From Candidatus Poribacteria bacterium (GTDB taxonomy: Bacteria > Poribacteria > WGA-4E > WGA-3G), in NCBI GenBank assembly GCA_009841255.1, contig VXMD01000008.1:63445-127444 (forward strand): a stretch of DNA of 64,000 nt, written 5' to 3'. A model generated the notes under the pieces. That model did no database searches. It saw only the letters and a list, made by a program, of their open reading frames with translations, and was not told where the DNA came from. Position numbers and translations under genes: made by a program. Below, one piece after another: positions 34,060-42,915 of the stretch. How positions within the stretch are numbered: the stretch's first letter is position 1; each line of letters begins with the position of its first letter.

Positions 34060-35394
34060 ATGCAGGCACAACTGGTTGATTCCCTCTCTGACAATGAAGC
34101 TGAACAAGCCGTCCTGGGGGCCATGATGACCGAGAAATCGGTTATTCCGCCAGTAATAACCAAGCTCGGACAAAATGCTGATGTGTTTTTAACTGTAGAC
34201 CATCAGCTAATCTATTCAGCGATCCTTGCTGTCTATGACCGCGTTAGCAAGGCAGATCCGCTTCTTGTTGCAGATGAGTTGAAACGCATAAGCCAGTTGA
34301 ACCGGGCTGGAGGGACGGAGTACTTATATGAACTACAGGCTCCGATTGTGGAGACGGAGAGTACGGAGTTTTATGCAGATATCCTGTATGAAAAGGCGAC
34401 GCGCCGTCGGTTAATTCGAGCGACCGCTCAGATTCGCGAGATGGCCTCCGACGAGAGTGTAGGTATTGTTGATGTACTGAATCAATCACAGGAAGCCGTC
34501 TTTGATCTGAGCCAAGCAGATACACAACGCGGGTTTGTTGCTATCCGGGCATTACTCACAGAGAGTTTGGATGCAGTTGAACGTTTGTATCATAAAAAGA
34601 GTAGATATTTAGGTGTGCCGACCGGTTTTATGGATTTTGACCATCTGACGTCGGGGTTACAGCCCGGTAATCTTATTATCCTTGCCGCGCGACCGAGTAT
34701 GGGAAAAACGACCTTAGTGCTGAACATGGCGCAGAACATTGCCCTTGAAGAAAAACGTCCAGTCGCCATCTTTAGTCTTGAGATGCCCTCACAGGATATC
34801 ACGATGCGGATATTAGCCAGCGAAGCCCGGATTGATTTTACGCGGCTCCGAACCGGTAATTTCGGTGAAGATCATTGGAGACCCTTGTTTGAAGCGGCTG
34901 ATCGTTTGACGAAAGCACCTATCCTCATTAACGACAATCGTGGACTTACGGTTCAGAGTTTACGAGCCGAGGGACGACGCTTAAAGGGCGAATACAGCGA
35001 TCTCGCACTCATTATCGTTGACTACCTGCAACTCTTGAGAGGGACGGGTAGATATCACGTTCGCGAACAGGAGATCTCTGAAATCTCACGCGCTTTGAAA
35101 ATCCTTGCCTGGGAACTTAATGTCCCGATTGTCGCTTGTTCGCAATTGAGTCGTGAGATTGAACGGCGCCCCGATAAACGTCCGCAGCTTTCAGATTTAC
35201 GGGAGTCTGGAGCGATCGAACAGGATGCCGATCTCGTTGCCTTTTTACACCGGGATGATTATTACGAAGATGAAGATGTTGCTGACAATAGGGTTGAAGC
35301 GTACATCATGATTAAGAAACAGCGTAACGGACCAACAGGGACAGTGATTCTTTATTTTACCAAAAGCGAGATGCGGTTTGAAAACCCGAGTTAG
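34060..35394 (+). CDS. dnaB: replicative DNA helicase
   Basis: 444 residues. Hexameric 5'-3' helicase at the fork. N-terminal domain with NDEAEQAVLGAMM-like helices (here DNEAEQAVLGAMM), linker, then a RecA-like motor with Walker A ARPSMGKTTL (Lys216), Walker B IIVDYLQLL and the LSDLRESGAIEQDAD and IMIKKQRNGPTGT motifs. No intein interrupts it. Starts directly after rplI, so coupled translation is likely. Confidence 0.97.
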   Translation: MQAQLVDSLSDNEAEQAVLGAMMTEKSVIPPVITKLGQNADVFLTVDHQLIYSAILAVYDRVSKADPLLVADELKRISQLNRAGGTEYLYELQAPIVETESTEFYADILYEKATRRRLIRATAQIREMASDESVGIVDVLNQSQEAVFDLSQADTQRGFVAIRALLTESLDAVERLYHKKSRYLGVPTGFMDFDHLTSGLQPGNLIILAARPSMGKTTLVLNMAQNIALEEKRPVAIFSLEMPSQDITMRILASEARIDFTRLRTGNFGEDHWRPLFEAADRLTKAPILINDNRGLTVQSLRAEGRRLKGEYSDLALIIVDYLQLLRGTGRYHVREQEISEISRALKILAWELNVPIVACSQLSREIERRPDKRPQLSDLRESGAIEQDADLVAFLHRDDYYEDEDVADNRVEAYIMIKKQRNGPTGTVILYFTKSEMRFENPS

Positions 35395-35430
35395 GTGGCT
35401 TTCAGTCCCCTACGCTCTCAGCGCGGTTTT

Positions 35431-35492
35431 GAGTTAAGAGGTGTGTTACCGAAATCAGATCCTTCTTTTAACCGATAGCTGATAACGATTCG
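35431..35492 (+). repeat. heptamer-type element before mlaE
   Basis: GAGTTAAGAGGTG (35431-35443) faces CCTTCTTTTAACCGATAGCTGATAACG (from 35461), i.e. the core in inverse and direct orientation with heptamers on the gene side. It ends 11 bases before the mlaE ATG. Confidence 0.6.
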
Positions 35493-35502
35493 AATAAGAA
35501 AT

Positions 35503-36324
35503 ATGGAGCAGCCCACTATACACGAAGCCCCTGTTGGTTTCTCTGATTTGGTTAAGATTCGGTTGCACAACGTGCTCTCCGAGGTAGGACACGCCTTTAC
35601 GCTCTTTTTTCAAACACTTATTCAAATTTTCCGTCCTCCTTTTCAGTTTGATTTGTTAGTTAAGCAGTTGTTGTTGATCGGGTTCAATTCTTTGGCTGTT
35701 GTTATTGTCTCAGGATTTTTCACGGGAATGGTGTTGGGTGTTCAGGGATATATTCAGCTCAAACCTTATGCGGTGGAAGGCTCGGTAGCGCGATTCGTCT
35801 GTGTTTCTGTTGTGAAGGAACTCGGTCCCATGATTACTGCGTTTGTGCTTGCCGGACGTATCGGTGCATCGATTACAGCTGAGCTTTCAACGATGAAGGT
35901 TACGGAGCAAATTGATGCCCTTGAGGTGATGGGCACAAATCCGATCAAGTATCTGGTGGTGCCGCGTTTTCTCGCCTGTTCTATAATGTTACCGACGCTG
36001 ACGATCTATTCGACATTTGCGGGCATCGGTGGTGGTTTTGTTGCCGTTGTTACACTGTTTGATGTAAATGGCTCCTTTTTTCTTTTGGAAGTCCAGAAAA
36101 ATCTTTTTGTCGGAAGTGTTCTGATTAGTTTGATTAAAGCGACCTCTTTCGGGATGGCGATCGCTGCGGTCGGTTGTTACAAGGGATTTAGTATCTCAAC
36201 GGCGGGCGGAGCAGAGGGAGTGGGAATTGCGACCACTGGCTCTGCTGTAATCTCTCTTATTGCGATTCTCGTTTTAGATTTTGTCTTGAATCATATACTC
36301 TTTAACATTTTGGGGTTGGTATAA
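35503..36324 (+). CDS. mlaE: MlaE-type lipid ABC transporter permease
   Basis: 273 residues with five or six membrane spans and the conserved ELGPMITAFVLAGRIGASITAELSTMKVTEQIDALEVMG region. That segment is the MlaE/YrbE family signature and contains the coupling helix (EQIDALEVMG). Works with MlaF (ATPase) and MlaD (MCE ring) to move phospholipids between inner and outer membranes. No Shine-Dalgarno stands out before the ATG; a heptamer repeat fills the site. Confidence 0.95.
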   Translation: MEQPTIHEAPVGFSDLVKIRLHNVLSEVGHAFTLFFQTLIQIFRPPFQFDLLVKQLLLIGFNSLAVVIVSGFFTGMVLGVQGYIQLKPYAVEGSVARFVCVSVVKELGPMITAFVLAGRIGASITAELSTMKVTEQIDALEVMGTNPIKYLVVPRFLACSIMLPTLTIYSTFAGIGGGFVAVVTLFDVNGSFFLLEVQKNLFVGSVLISLIKATSFGMAIAAVGCYKGFSISTAGGAEGVGIATTGSAVISLIAILVLDFVLNHILFNILGLV

Positions 36325-36429
36325 TTAGCCATCAGGCATCAGTCGTCGGTAAATCAGCGTTTACTCTAAGACGTAGCTCGTAATGAAATTATGCCTAAAT
36401 GGCATAATTTGTCTTTGCTTTACATTTGG

Positions 36430-36498
36430 AGAGCGGATTTGAGAAAGATGCTTCAAAGTCCAAACGCACGTTATTCCTCCGCCAGGTAAAATTAAAAA
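36430..36498 (+). repeat. start-codon repeat element, copy A
   Basis: Segment ACTTCAAAGTC-like ... AAACGCACGTTATT ... CCGCCAGGTAAAATTAAAAA running straight into the mlaF ATG. It aligns with copies at 38967-39008, 48403-48518, 53198-53290 and, reversed, 60977-61026. A heptamer-like piece lies at 36326-36362 in the same gap. Confidence 0.75.
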
Positions 36499-37278
36499 AT
36501 GATTTCAATTAGGAATGTCACAAAGAATTTTGGGGGCAAAAATGTTTTAAACGAACTCAGCCTCGAAATTCCGCGTGGTGAAACACTCGTGATTATGGGA
36601 CAAAGCGGGTGTGGTAAGAGTGTACTCCTCAAAATTATTACAGGATTGATGTCCGCGGATGCCGGTGAAATTTGGTTTGATGGGACGGAAATATCAAGCC
36701 TGAAAGGCAAGCAAATAAATGTCCTCCGTCGAAGGATTGGAATGCTATTTCAGTCCGCTGCCCTCTTTGATTCGATGACTGTGGCAGAGAACGTGGCTTT
36801 TATGTTGGATCAGCATACAAATCTTGACAGGCGAGAGATGCGTAAGATTGTTGATGAGAAACTCAGTCTTGTTGATTTAGAGGGTGTTCAGGACTTGCGT
36901 CCTGCCGAACTGAGTGGCGGTATGCGAAAACGGGTTGGTCTCGCACGCGCCTTGGCATTTGATCCAGAGGTTATTTTTTACGATGAGCCTACAACTGGGC
37001 TTGACCCGGTTACGTGTACTGAAATCAACCAACTTATTAGAGATCTCCACGAAAGGCTGCAAGTTACCTCTGTTGTGGTTACACATGATATGCACAGTGC
37101 TTTTAGTGTCGCGACGCGGATGGCGATGATTCATGAAGGTAAGCAGATCGCATACGGCAGGCCAGATGAGATTATTAACATCGACGATCCTATTTTGCAA
37201 CAGTTCATCCTATTTGGGGCACCAGACCAGATTCTCAACATGGAAAATCCCATTTTGAAAACGTATTTGGGGAGATAG
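36499..37278 (+). CDS. mlaF: MlaF-type lipid ABC transporter ATPase
   Basis: 259 residues. Walker A GQSGCGKSVLL, Q-loop FQSAALFDSMT, signature LSGGMRKRVGLARAL, Walker B EVIFYDEPTTGLDP and the switch His in VVTHDM. It powers lipid transport with MlaE and MlaD. The only upstream ribosome-binding candidate (CAGG) is supplied by the repeat element. mlaD starts one base after the stop. Confidence 0.96.
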   Translation: MISIRNVTKNFGGKNVLNELSLEIPRGETLVIMGQSGCGKSVLLKIITGLMSADAGEIWFDGTEISSLKGKQINVLRRRIGMLFQSAALFDSMTVAENVAFMLDQHTNLDRREMRKIVDEKLSLVDLEGVQDLRPAELSGGMRKRVGLARALAFDPEVIFYDEPTTGLDPVTCTEINQLIRDLHERLQVTSVVVTHDMHSAFSVATRMAMIHEGKQIAYGRPDEIINIDDPILQQFILFGAPDQILNMENPILKTYLGR

Positions 37279-37279
37279 T

Positions 37280-38842
37280 ATGAACTTTTGGACGGCGTCT
37301 GTAAAAGTCGGTGTAATGGTTCTTATCGGAATCGTTCTTCTGACAATCCTTCTGACGAATGCTGAGAATTGGCCCTGGGCAACTGCTGGGGATGAACTAA
37401 CGTTTCAATTTCGTTCTGTCAATGGGCTTTATGTCGGGGCAGGGGTTTACCTATATGGTGTTCCTATTGGCAAAGTAACTGCGATTGAACTCCGTCCTGA
37501 TACCGATAATGTACACATCAAGGCGAAAGTCAGAAATGCGTTTGAGTGGTTACGGGAGGACTGTAGTGCCAGAATTTCTATGAATGGGTTTGTTGGCGAA
37601 ATTTATATCGCGCTTGACAATGGACCGGTGGGGCATCCGATATTAAAACCTGCCAACTTGCCGATTGTTGGAAAAGATCCTGTGAATGCTTTGGAACTCC
37701 TCGAGCAGACAAGTGCTGGTATGACCCAGGCTATTGAACTCACAACGGCTGCAAATGAAGTGCTGCAGGCGAACCAAGAAGCGATTCAACTCGCCATTAA
37801 AGAGATTCGGGAGGTCGTTGCACTCACTGGAAAAACGATTGAGAAATTAAGTCTTGATTCTGAAGAGACGGTAAAAACGCTAACACAACTCGCCTTAGAA
37901 AACGATAGACGGTTTCAGGGAACCCTCGTAAAGGTGAATAACCTTATAACACAGTTGGAAGGCGATTCCGTGATGGTGAGTAGTCAAATTAGCGACATTA
38001 CGCGTGAACTCTTTAGGCTTCTGAATCAGAATTCACCGAAGCTCAATACGATTTTTACGGATATTCGCGCAACAACATCGGAATTTCGACAAATAACACA
38101 GGATTTTCGCTCAGATTTCGACGCATTAGCGACACAGGTTTCTGCCCTCGTTTCGCAAAGTCGTCGTGCTATTAAAACGGGAGAAGCGAATATCGCACCA
38201 ATATTAGAAAATCTACAGGCAGCGACGGCTTCGGTCGCGGCGTTGGAGACGAGTGTCGATCGTTTTCTCACCACGCTTAATGAAGGGGAAGGTACTGTCG
38301 CGCAATTGCTGAACACACGGGAACCACTTGAAGATGTCCGCCGAACCTTGCGAAATGTGGACAAAACGATGGGCGCCGTAACGGAACTTTCTCAAGAAAC
38401 TGAGAGGCAGTTGGCGCAATTTGATTTACCGCAGTTTGGTTGGGATTATGAACTCCGTTATTTAAGTCTCGAAGAGCGACTCCACAACGAATTGGGGTTT
38501 TTACTCTCTCAAAGCCCTAATGCGCACTATAGATTCGGGGTGGGAGTTCGGGACGAGGAGGTTCGATTTGAGTTTCAGTATATCCATGATGTAACAGATT
38601 TTCTTCGGGCACGCGCTGGATTCATGCGCTCCAGAGTCGGCGCGGGGCTGGATTTGTGGTTGTGGTCCCGGCGTTTTGGTATCAGTGTTGAAGGTGCAGG
38701 ATTGACAAGCAAGCAACCGGAGTTGAACGCGGAAGTAGCGTTCAGATTCTTCCGATATGGACAGTTCCTGCTTGGGGCGGAGAATTTGACAGGTGAGCGG
38801 CGGTGGACAACAGGATTTCGCTTTTTTGGCGGTGAGTGGTAG
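37280..38842 (+). CDS. mlaD: MCE/MlaD-type lipid-binding protein with coiled coil and C-terminal beta domain
   Basis: 520 residues, much longer than E. coli MlaD (about 180). Membrane anchor (VMVLIGIVLLTILLTNAE, about 12-30), one MCE domain (about 38-135, FQFRSVNGLYVGAGVYLYG), a long helical region (about 150-385) that likely forms the needle, then about 130 residues of alternating strands ending in an aromatic (WTTGFRFFGGEW). The last part looks like outer-membrane beta strands. This could bridge both membranes alone, as longer MCE proteins do (inference). Confidence 0.9.
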   Translation: MNFWTASVKVGVMVLIGIVLLTILLTNAENWPWATAGDELTFQFRSVNGLYVGAGVYLYGVPIGKVTAIELRPDTDNVHIKAKVRNAFEWLREDCSARISMNGFVGEIYIALDNGPVGHPILKPANLPIVGKDPVNALELLEQTSAGMTQAIELTTAANEVLQANQEAIQLAIKEIREVVALTGKTIEKLSLDSEETVKTLTQLALENDRRFQGTLVKVNNLITQLEGDSVMVSSQISDITRELFRLLNQNSPKLNTIFTDIRATTSEFRQITQDFRSDFDALATQVSALVSQSRRAIKTGEANIAPILENLQAATASVAALETSVDRFLTTLNEGEGTVAQLLNTREPLEDVRRTLRNVDKTMGAVTELSQETERQLAQFDLPQFGWDYELRYLSLEERLHNELGFLLSQSPNAHYRFGVGVRDEEVRFEFQYIHDVTDFLRARAGFMRSRVGAGLDLWLWSRRFGISVEGAGLTSKQPELNAEVAFRFFRYGQFLLGAENLTGERRWTTGFRFFGGEW

Positions 38843-38849
38843 GGGGCAG

Positions 38850-38891
38850 AGTCGAAACGCACGTTATGTAACCGCAAGGTAAGCTTAAAAA
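38850..38891 (+). repeat. start-codon repeat element, copy B (42 bp)
   Basis: Exact 42-base copy of 38967-39008. It lies just after the mlaD stop and is not followed by a gene start. Confidence 0.85.
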
Positions 38892-38917
38892 GGGTTTCCT
38901 CAAGGTATAAGTAAAAA

Positions 38918-39008
38918 ACCGTAGCCTGCAACAACGGCGCAGGCGGATATAAGAAACGCACTTCAAAGTCGAAACGCACGTTATGTAACCGCAAGGTAAG
39001 CTTAAAAA
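38918..39008 (+). repeat. start-codon repeat element, copy C, with its 5' extension
   Basis: Begins CCGTAGCCTGCAACAACGG, runs through AAACGCACGTTATGTAACC and GCAAGGTAAGCTTAAAAA and ends at the radA ATG (39009). Collinear with 53198-53290 over its whole length. Confidence 0.85.
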
Positions 39009-40370
39009 ATGGCACGAGAGCGACGTAAATTTGTCTGTCAAGAGTGTGGCTATATAACGCCGAAGACGCTGGGACGGTGTCCGAGTTGTAAGAGTTGGCA
39101 GAGTTTCGCCGAAGAGGTAGAGACCCTTACGACGCTATCGAAACACCGGGACATCGGACAAGTGTCCCGCGAACCCGAACCTATTTCGCAAGTTACAGCA
39201 AACGAAGTAGAGCGACATCTAACCGGGATGTTGGAATTTGACAGAGTCTTGGGCGGTGGGATTGTACCCGGCTCTGTGGTCCTTATCGGCGGCGATCCTG
39301 GGATAGGCAAATCTACATTGTTACTACAAGCCGGTGATGCATTAAGTCGGAACTATGGAGATGTGCTTTACGTTTCCGGTGAGGAATCTGTGAGCCAGAC
39401 GAAACTCCGTGCGACTCGGCTCGGCGTTGCATCTGATACACTTTATGTACTGTGTGAAAACAATTTGGAACAGATTGAAAAGTATATAGAGGCGCGCGAA
39501 CCGAAGGTCGTCATCGTTGATTCTATACAGACGGTTTATTTGTCGAGTATTCCATCTGCCCCTGGAAGCGTTACGCAGATTCGTGAGTGTGCGGGGCATC
39601 TCCTAATTTGTGCAAAGAATCGGAATATCCCGGTGTTTCTCGTTGGGCACGTTACGAAGGATGGGGCACTCGCGGGGCCCCGCGTTTTAGAACACATGGT
39701 GGATGCTGTCCTCTATTTTGAAGGTGAGCAACATCACATTTACCGTATGCTTCGAGCGATCAAAAATCGGTTCGGTTCCACGAATGAGATCGGGATTTTT
39801 GAGATGCAAAGCACAGGGCTGGTGGATGTGATGAACCCGTCAGAACTCTTTTTAAGCAACCGAGAGGAAGAAGTTTCAGGATCTGTCGTCGTTTCCAGTA
39901 TAGAGGGGACCCGTCCCCTGCTCATGGAAGTGCAAGCACTCGTTGTGCCTACGCATTACGGGAATCCCCGTAATACAGCGGCTGGGGTGGACCGACACCG
40001 GATCGCTTTGCTCATTGCGGTCCTTAATAAAAGGGTAGGAATTAATGTTGGGGATTCTGATGTTTTTGTTAACATTACGGGTGGGTTACGCATTAATGAA
40101 CCGGGAATAGATCTTGGTGTGATGATGGCAATATCCTCAAGTCATCGCGATCTCCCTGTGGATCGGAAGACTGTCGTCATCGGTGAGGTTGGGCTTGGTG
40201 GTGAAATTCGTCCTGTGACGCATGTTGACAGGCGAATTCGAGAAGCCGCAAAGTTAGGCTTCAGACGAGTGATCTTTCCCGAATATAACCGAAAAGGTTT
40301 GGAAATTGATGAGGATATTGAACTTGTAGGTGTTAACGACGTATATGATAGTCTGGGAGCTTTGCTATAA
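39009..40370 (+). CDS. radA: DNA repair protein RadA
   Basis: 453 residues. N-terminal zinc finger (Cys10, Cys13, Cys24, Cys27), RecA-like ATPase with GGDPGIGKST (Lys101), the RadA-specific KNRFGSTNE motif and a C-terminal Lon-protease-like domain. Processes recombination intermediates by driving branch migration. Its ATG directly follows a repeat element. The last codons (TTG-CTA-TAA) contain an extended -10 sequence. Confidence 0.96.
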   Translation: MARERRKFVCQECGYITPKTLGRCPSCKSWQSFAEEVETLTTLSKHRDIGQVSREPEPISQVTANEVERHLTGMLEFDRVLGGGIVPGSVVLIGGDPGIGKSTLLLQAGDALSRNYGDVLYVSGEESVSQTKLRATRLGVASDTLYVLCENNLEQIEKYIEAREPKVVIVDSIQTVYLSSIPSAPGSVTQIRECAGHLLICAKNRNIPVFLVGHVTKDGALAGPRVLEHMVDAVLYFEGEQHHIYRMLRAIKNRFGSTNEIGIFEMQSTGLVDVMNPSELFLSNREEEVSGSVVVSSIEGTRPLLMEVQALVVPTHYGNPRNTAAGVDRHRIALLIAVLNKRVGINVGDSDVFVNITGGLRINEPGIDLGVMMAISSSHRDLPVDRKTVVIGEVGLGGEIRPVTHVDRRIREAAKLGFRRVIFPEYNRKGLEIDEDIELVGVNDVYDSLGALL

Positions 40371-40371
40371 T
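40363..40371 (+). promoter_or_regulatory. possible extended -10 promoter (TGCTATAAT) at the radA stop
   Basis: TGCTATAAT overlaps the radA stop codon. It could give a separate transcript for the PIN/TRAM gene with a leader of about 140 bases. No clear -35. Confidence 0.4.
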
Positions 40372-40428
40372 ACGATTCATAATGTGTTCATAATTAGAAA
40401 ACCTAAATCGGGGCGTGGTTAGCCGGGC

Positions 40429-40453
40429 TGCTTACAGAGACGCCTTGTAAGCA
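40429..40453 (+). other. stem-loop in the leader of the PIN/TRAM gene
   Basis: TGCTTACA / TGTAAGCA, 8 bp, with a 9-base loop. Perfect stem; function unknown. Confidence 0.45.
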
Positions 40454-40516
40454 CAAGTGAAGTCTGCGTCCGAAAGAGGCATCACTATTTTTCGAGTTGC
40501 ACGTGGAGTACAAAAA

Positions 40517-41545
40517 ATGACAGTTTGGGGTATCCGTCTCTTTTTTTTAATTGCAAGTGCGGCGAGTTGCTATATAATTTATAAGGACCCAATTGCAGCA
40601 GGTGTCGGATTTATTGTTGCCCTTCTTCTTGTTGGGGCAGAAATTTGTCTGCGTACACCCAGCGTGCGTAGCATCATTGCGAGTCTGATAGGACTTGCTG
40701 TAGGTCTATTGATTTCTTTTGCCATACTACCTATTTTTTCTCAATTCGATGGTAATTTAAAAACAGGGATTGTTCTCTGTCTGAGTTACGTGGGCCTGAT
40801 GGGGGGTTACTATCTTTCTACGACATTGGATTTAAGTCAACTATCAAGATCAAACGGACCAGCGCGCGCGGGTGAATCACGTTCGATTCAAGCCGCAAGT
40901 AACTTCAAAATTTTGGACACAAGTGTTATTATTGATGGTAGGATTCTTGAGATCTGTCAAACAAGGTTTATTGAAGGCGTACTTGTCATTCCGCGGTTTG
41001 TTCTTAATGAGTTACAGCATATTGCGGACTCATCGGAACCACTGCGGAGAAATAAAGGACGACGCGGTTTCGATATTCTCCGAGCACTGCAGAACAACCC
41101 AGCGATTGATGTTGAGATCTCAGAGGAAGAAGTCCCGCATTTGCCCGAAGTTGATGCAAAGTTGGTTCATCTGGCACAAAAGCGCGGCGCAACGATTATC
41201 ACAAATGATTTAAATCTCAACAAAGTCGCTGAATTGCAGAGTGTGAAGGTCCTCAATATCAACGAGTTATCGAACGCTGTCCGTCCTGTGGTCATTGCCG
41301 GTGAGGTCATCCAAGTGCTGCTCCTAAAGGAAGGTAAGGAACCGAATCAAGGCGTTGGTTACCTTGATGATGGAACAATGGTAATTGTTGAAGATGGGAA
41401 GCCGTACATCGGAAGTACACTTAACGTTGAAGTTACACAGACGTTGCGGACGAGTGCAGGTCAAATGATTTTCACGCGGATCAAAGAAAATGAAGTGGAC
41501 GCTGATGAACAGCAAGGTATGCGTGCTTATCCCCGCAGCTGGTAA
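40517..41545 (+). CDS. membrane-anchored PIN-domain protein with TRAM domain (YacL-like)
   Basis: 342 residues: four membrane spans (1-105), a PIN domain (about 128-255; KILDTSVIIDGRI with Asp134, and TNDLNL) and a C-terminal TRAM RNA-binding domain (GVGYLDDGTMVIVEDG). Probable RNase at the inner membrane. The radA-yacL-ispD-ispF-cysS order is well known in Firmicutes and supports the assignment. ATG 40517 with GTGGAG upstream is preferred to GTG 40457. Its end overlaps the start of ispD. Confidence 0.92.
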   Translation: MTVWGIRLFFLIASAASCYIIYKDPIAAGVGFIVALLLVGAEICLRTPSVRSIIASLIGLAVGLLISFAILPIFSQFDGNLKTGIVLCLSYVGLMGGYYLSTTLDLSQLSRSNGPARAGESRSIQAASNFKILDTSVIIDGRILEICQTRFIEGVLVIPRFVLNELQHIADSSEPLRRNKGRRGFDILRALQNNPAIDVEISEEEVPHLPEVDAKLVHLAQKRGATIITNDLNLNKVAELQSVKVLNINELSNAVRPVVIAGEVIQVLLLKEGKEPNQGVGYLDDGTMVIVEDGKPYIGSTLNVEVTQTLRTSAGQMIFTRIKENEVDADEQQGMRAYPRSW

Positions 41546-42206
41546 AGGGAGCCGGATGGCGCATTCGGTGAAAAAACCTTACTTAAAATTGGCACAAAAA
41601 CCGATTTTGGCACATACGATTCAGCGGTTTGAGCAAAATAGTGCCGTGGATGCGATTTTCGTCATTGTTGACCGAGATGATTTTAGTGAGTGTCGCTCCG
41701 CTGTATTGCGCCCCTATCCGTTTACAAAAGTCCAGGAGCTGGTTGGAGGCGGAGAAACCCGTCAGAAATCCGTCTATAACGGGGTCCGTGCCCTGTCAGC
41801 AGATGTGGATTTTGTGATTGTCCATGATGCGGTGCGCCCTTTTGTGACGGATGACATCATTTTGGCATGCCTCACCGCAGCAGATGCGTATGGCGCCGCT
41901 GTTGCCGCTGTTCCAGTCAAGGATACAATTAAAGTCGTCAACGAAGACCGTTTCATTGTTGAAACCCCGGCGCGTGATCAGCTGTGGGCGGTGCAAACCC
42001 CTCAAGTTTTTCGGAAATCTCTTTTAGAGGAGGCACATCAAGCAGCACAAGCGCACCAACTTACAGCGACTGATGATGCCTCTCTTGTTGAGCAGCTCGG
42101 TTTTCCTGTTAAGCTGGTAAAGGGGAGTTACGCGAATCTAAAGATAACGACACCTATTGATTTGCGAGTCGCTGAAGTGTTGATCTCAGATGCTACCCTT
42201 TGGTAA
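41505..42206 (+). CDS. ispD: 2-C-methyl-D-erythritol 4-phosphate cytidylyltransferase
   Basis: About 233 residues. Third step of the MEP isoprenoid pathway: MEP plus CTP to CDP-ME. VLIPAAGKGSRM (CTP site), the GGGETRQKSVYNG loop, VIVHDAVRPFV and TPQVFR are all present. ATG 41505 fits the family N-terminus; ATG 41490 is also in frame. The gene overlaps the PIN/TRAM end by about 40 bases, suggesting coupling. Confidence 0.95.
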   Translation: MNSKVCVLIPAAGKGSRMAHSVKKPYLKLAQKPILAHTIQRFEQNSAVDAIFVIVDRDDFSECRSAVLRPYPFTKVQELVGGGETRQKSVYNGVRALSADVDFVIVHDAVRPFVTDDIILACLTAADAYGAAVAAVPVKDTIKVVNEDRFIVETPARDQLWAVQTPQVFRKSLLEEAHQAAQAHQLTATDDASLVEQLGFPVKLVKGSYANLKITTPIDLRVAEVLISDATLW

Positions 42207-42267
42207 ATGGTTTTCGATTATCGGTCACTCGTGTGGCGGTTGCATGCGTTTTATCCACTACAACGTC

Positions 42268-42302
42268 TCTCTTTTAACCGACAACTAATAACTGACAACT
42301 AT
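42268..42302 (+). repeat. heptamer-type element before ispF
   Basis: CTCTCTTTTAACCG core followed by ACAACTA-ATAACTG-ACAACTA units, ending 13 bases before the ispF ATG. An inverse partner may lie in ATCGGTCACTCG near 42220. Confidence 0.7.
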
Positions 42303-42314
42303 CTATAAGAAAGA

Positions 42315-42788
42315 ATGCGAGTAGGTATTGGTTACGACGTTCATCGATTGGTTTCTGATAGAAAATTGATTCTCGGTGGTGTTGAGATCTCATATCATTT
42401 GGGATTGTTAGGACATTCGGATGCGGATGTCCTGACCCACGCAATCGTAGATGCGATTTTAGGAGCCGCCGCACTCGGTGATATTGGCACGCATTTTCCC
42501 GATACAGATGAGCGTTATGAAGGAATGGACAGTCTTATTTTCTTGAGGGATGCCGCCGCGAAAGTGAGACAGTGTGGTTATCAGATTGAAAATATAGACA
42601 GTACAGTTATCGCGCAGCGTCCGAGATTAGCACCTTATATTTCGGAGATGTGCACACGAGTTGCCAACGTGCTTGATATTGCCGTGACACAAGTGAGCGT
42701 TAAGGCGACTACAGCGGAAGAATTAGGTGTTGTCGGTGAAGGAAGAGCGATTGTCGCTCATGCCATTGCCTGTCTCTCCAGGCTATAG
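42315..42788 (+). CDS. ispF: 2-C-methyl-D-erythritol 2,4-cyclodiphosphate synthase
   Basis: 157 residues, trimeric zinc enzyme after IspE in the MEP pathway. GYDVHRL provides the Zn ligands; LGHSDADVLTHAIVDAILGAAALGDIG and HFPDTD are the signature, with KATTAEELGVVGEG near the end. Follows ispD as in many genomes; ispE is not in the window. The leader contains a heptamer repeat. Confidence 0.96.
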   Translation: MRVGIGYDVHRLVSDRKLILGGVEISYHLGLLGHSDADVLTHAIVDAILGAAALGDIGTHFPDTDERYEGMDSLIFLRDAAAKVRQCGYQIENIDSTVIAQRPRLAPYISEMCTRVANVLDIAVTQVSVKATTAEELGVVGEGRAIVAHAIACLSRL

Positions 42789-42856
42789 GTGTTGTTTCGT
42801 GTGTCTAAGAAGGATTCTAATATTGTTGACTATAGATTAAAAAAATCGGAAACTGA

Positions 42857-42900
42857 ACCCCGTAGGGGTGGCATGTTTATAGAGGAGGGCAATCCAGGAG
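42857..42900 (+). repeat. CCCCGTAGGGG repeat before cysS
   Basis: Palindrome ACCCCGTAGGGGT (42857-42869), then GGCATGTTTATAG and CAATCCAGGAG, leading to cysS. The layout matches 52449-52476 before nuoI. Confidence 0.75.
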
Positions 42901-42915
42901 CCCATAGTTAGAAAA

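Noticed and set aside
32067-35394. Replication origin near dnaB
   Set aside because: The rpsF-dnaB cluster is a normal location for the helicase; no dnaA, dnaN or DnaA-box cluster was seen.
40407-40480. tRNA-like segment (GGGGCGTGGTTAGCCGGGC plus a stem-loop)
   Set aside because: The 5' end and the 8-bp stem recall a tRNA, but the loop has 9 bases, there is no T-loop GTTC motif and no acceptor partner.
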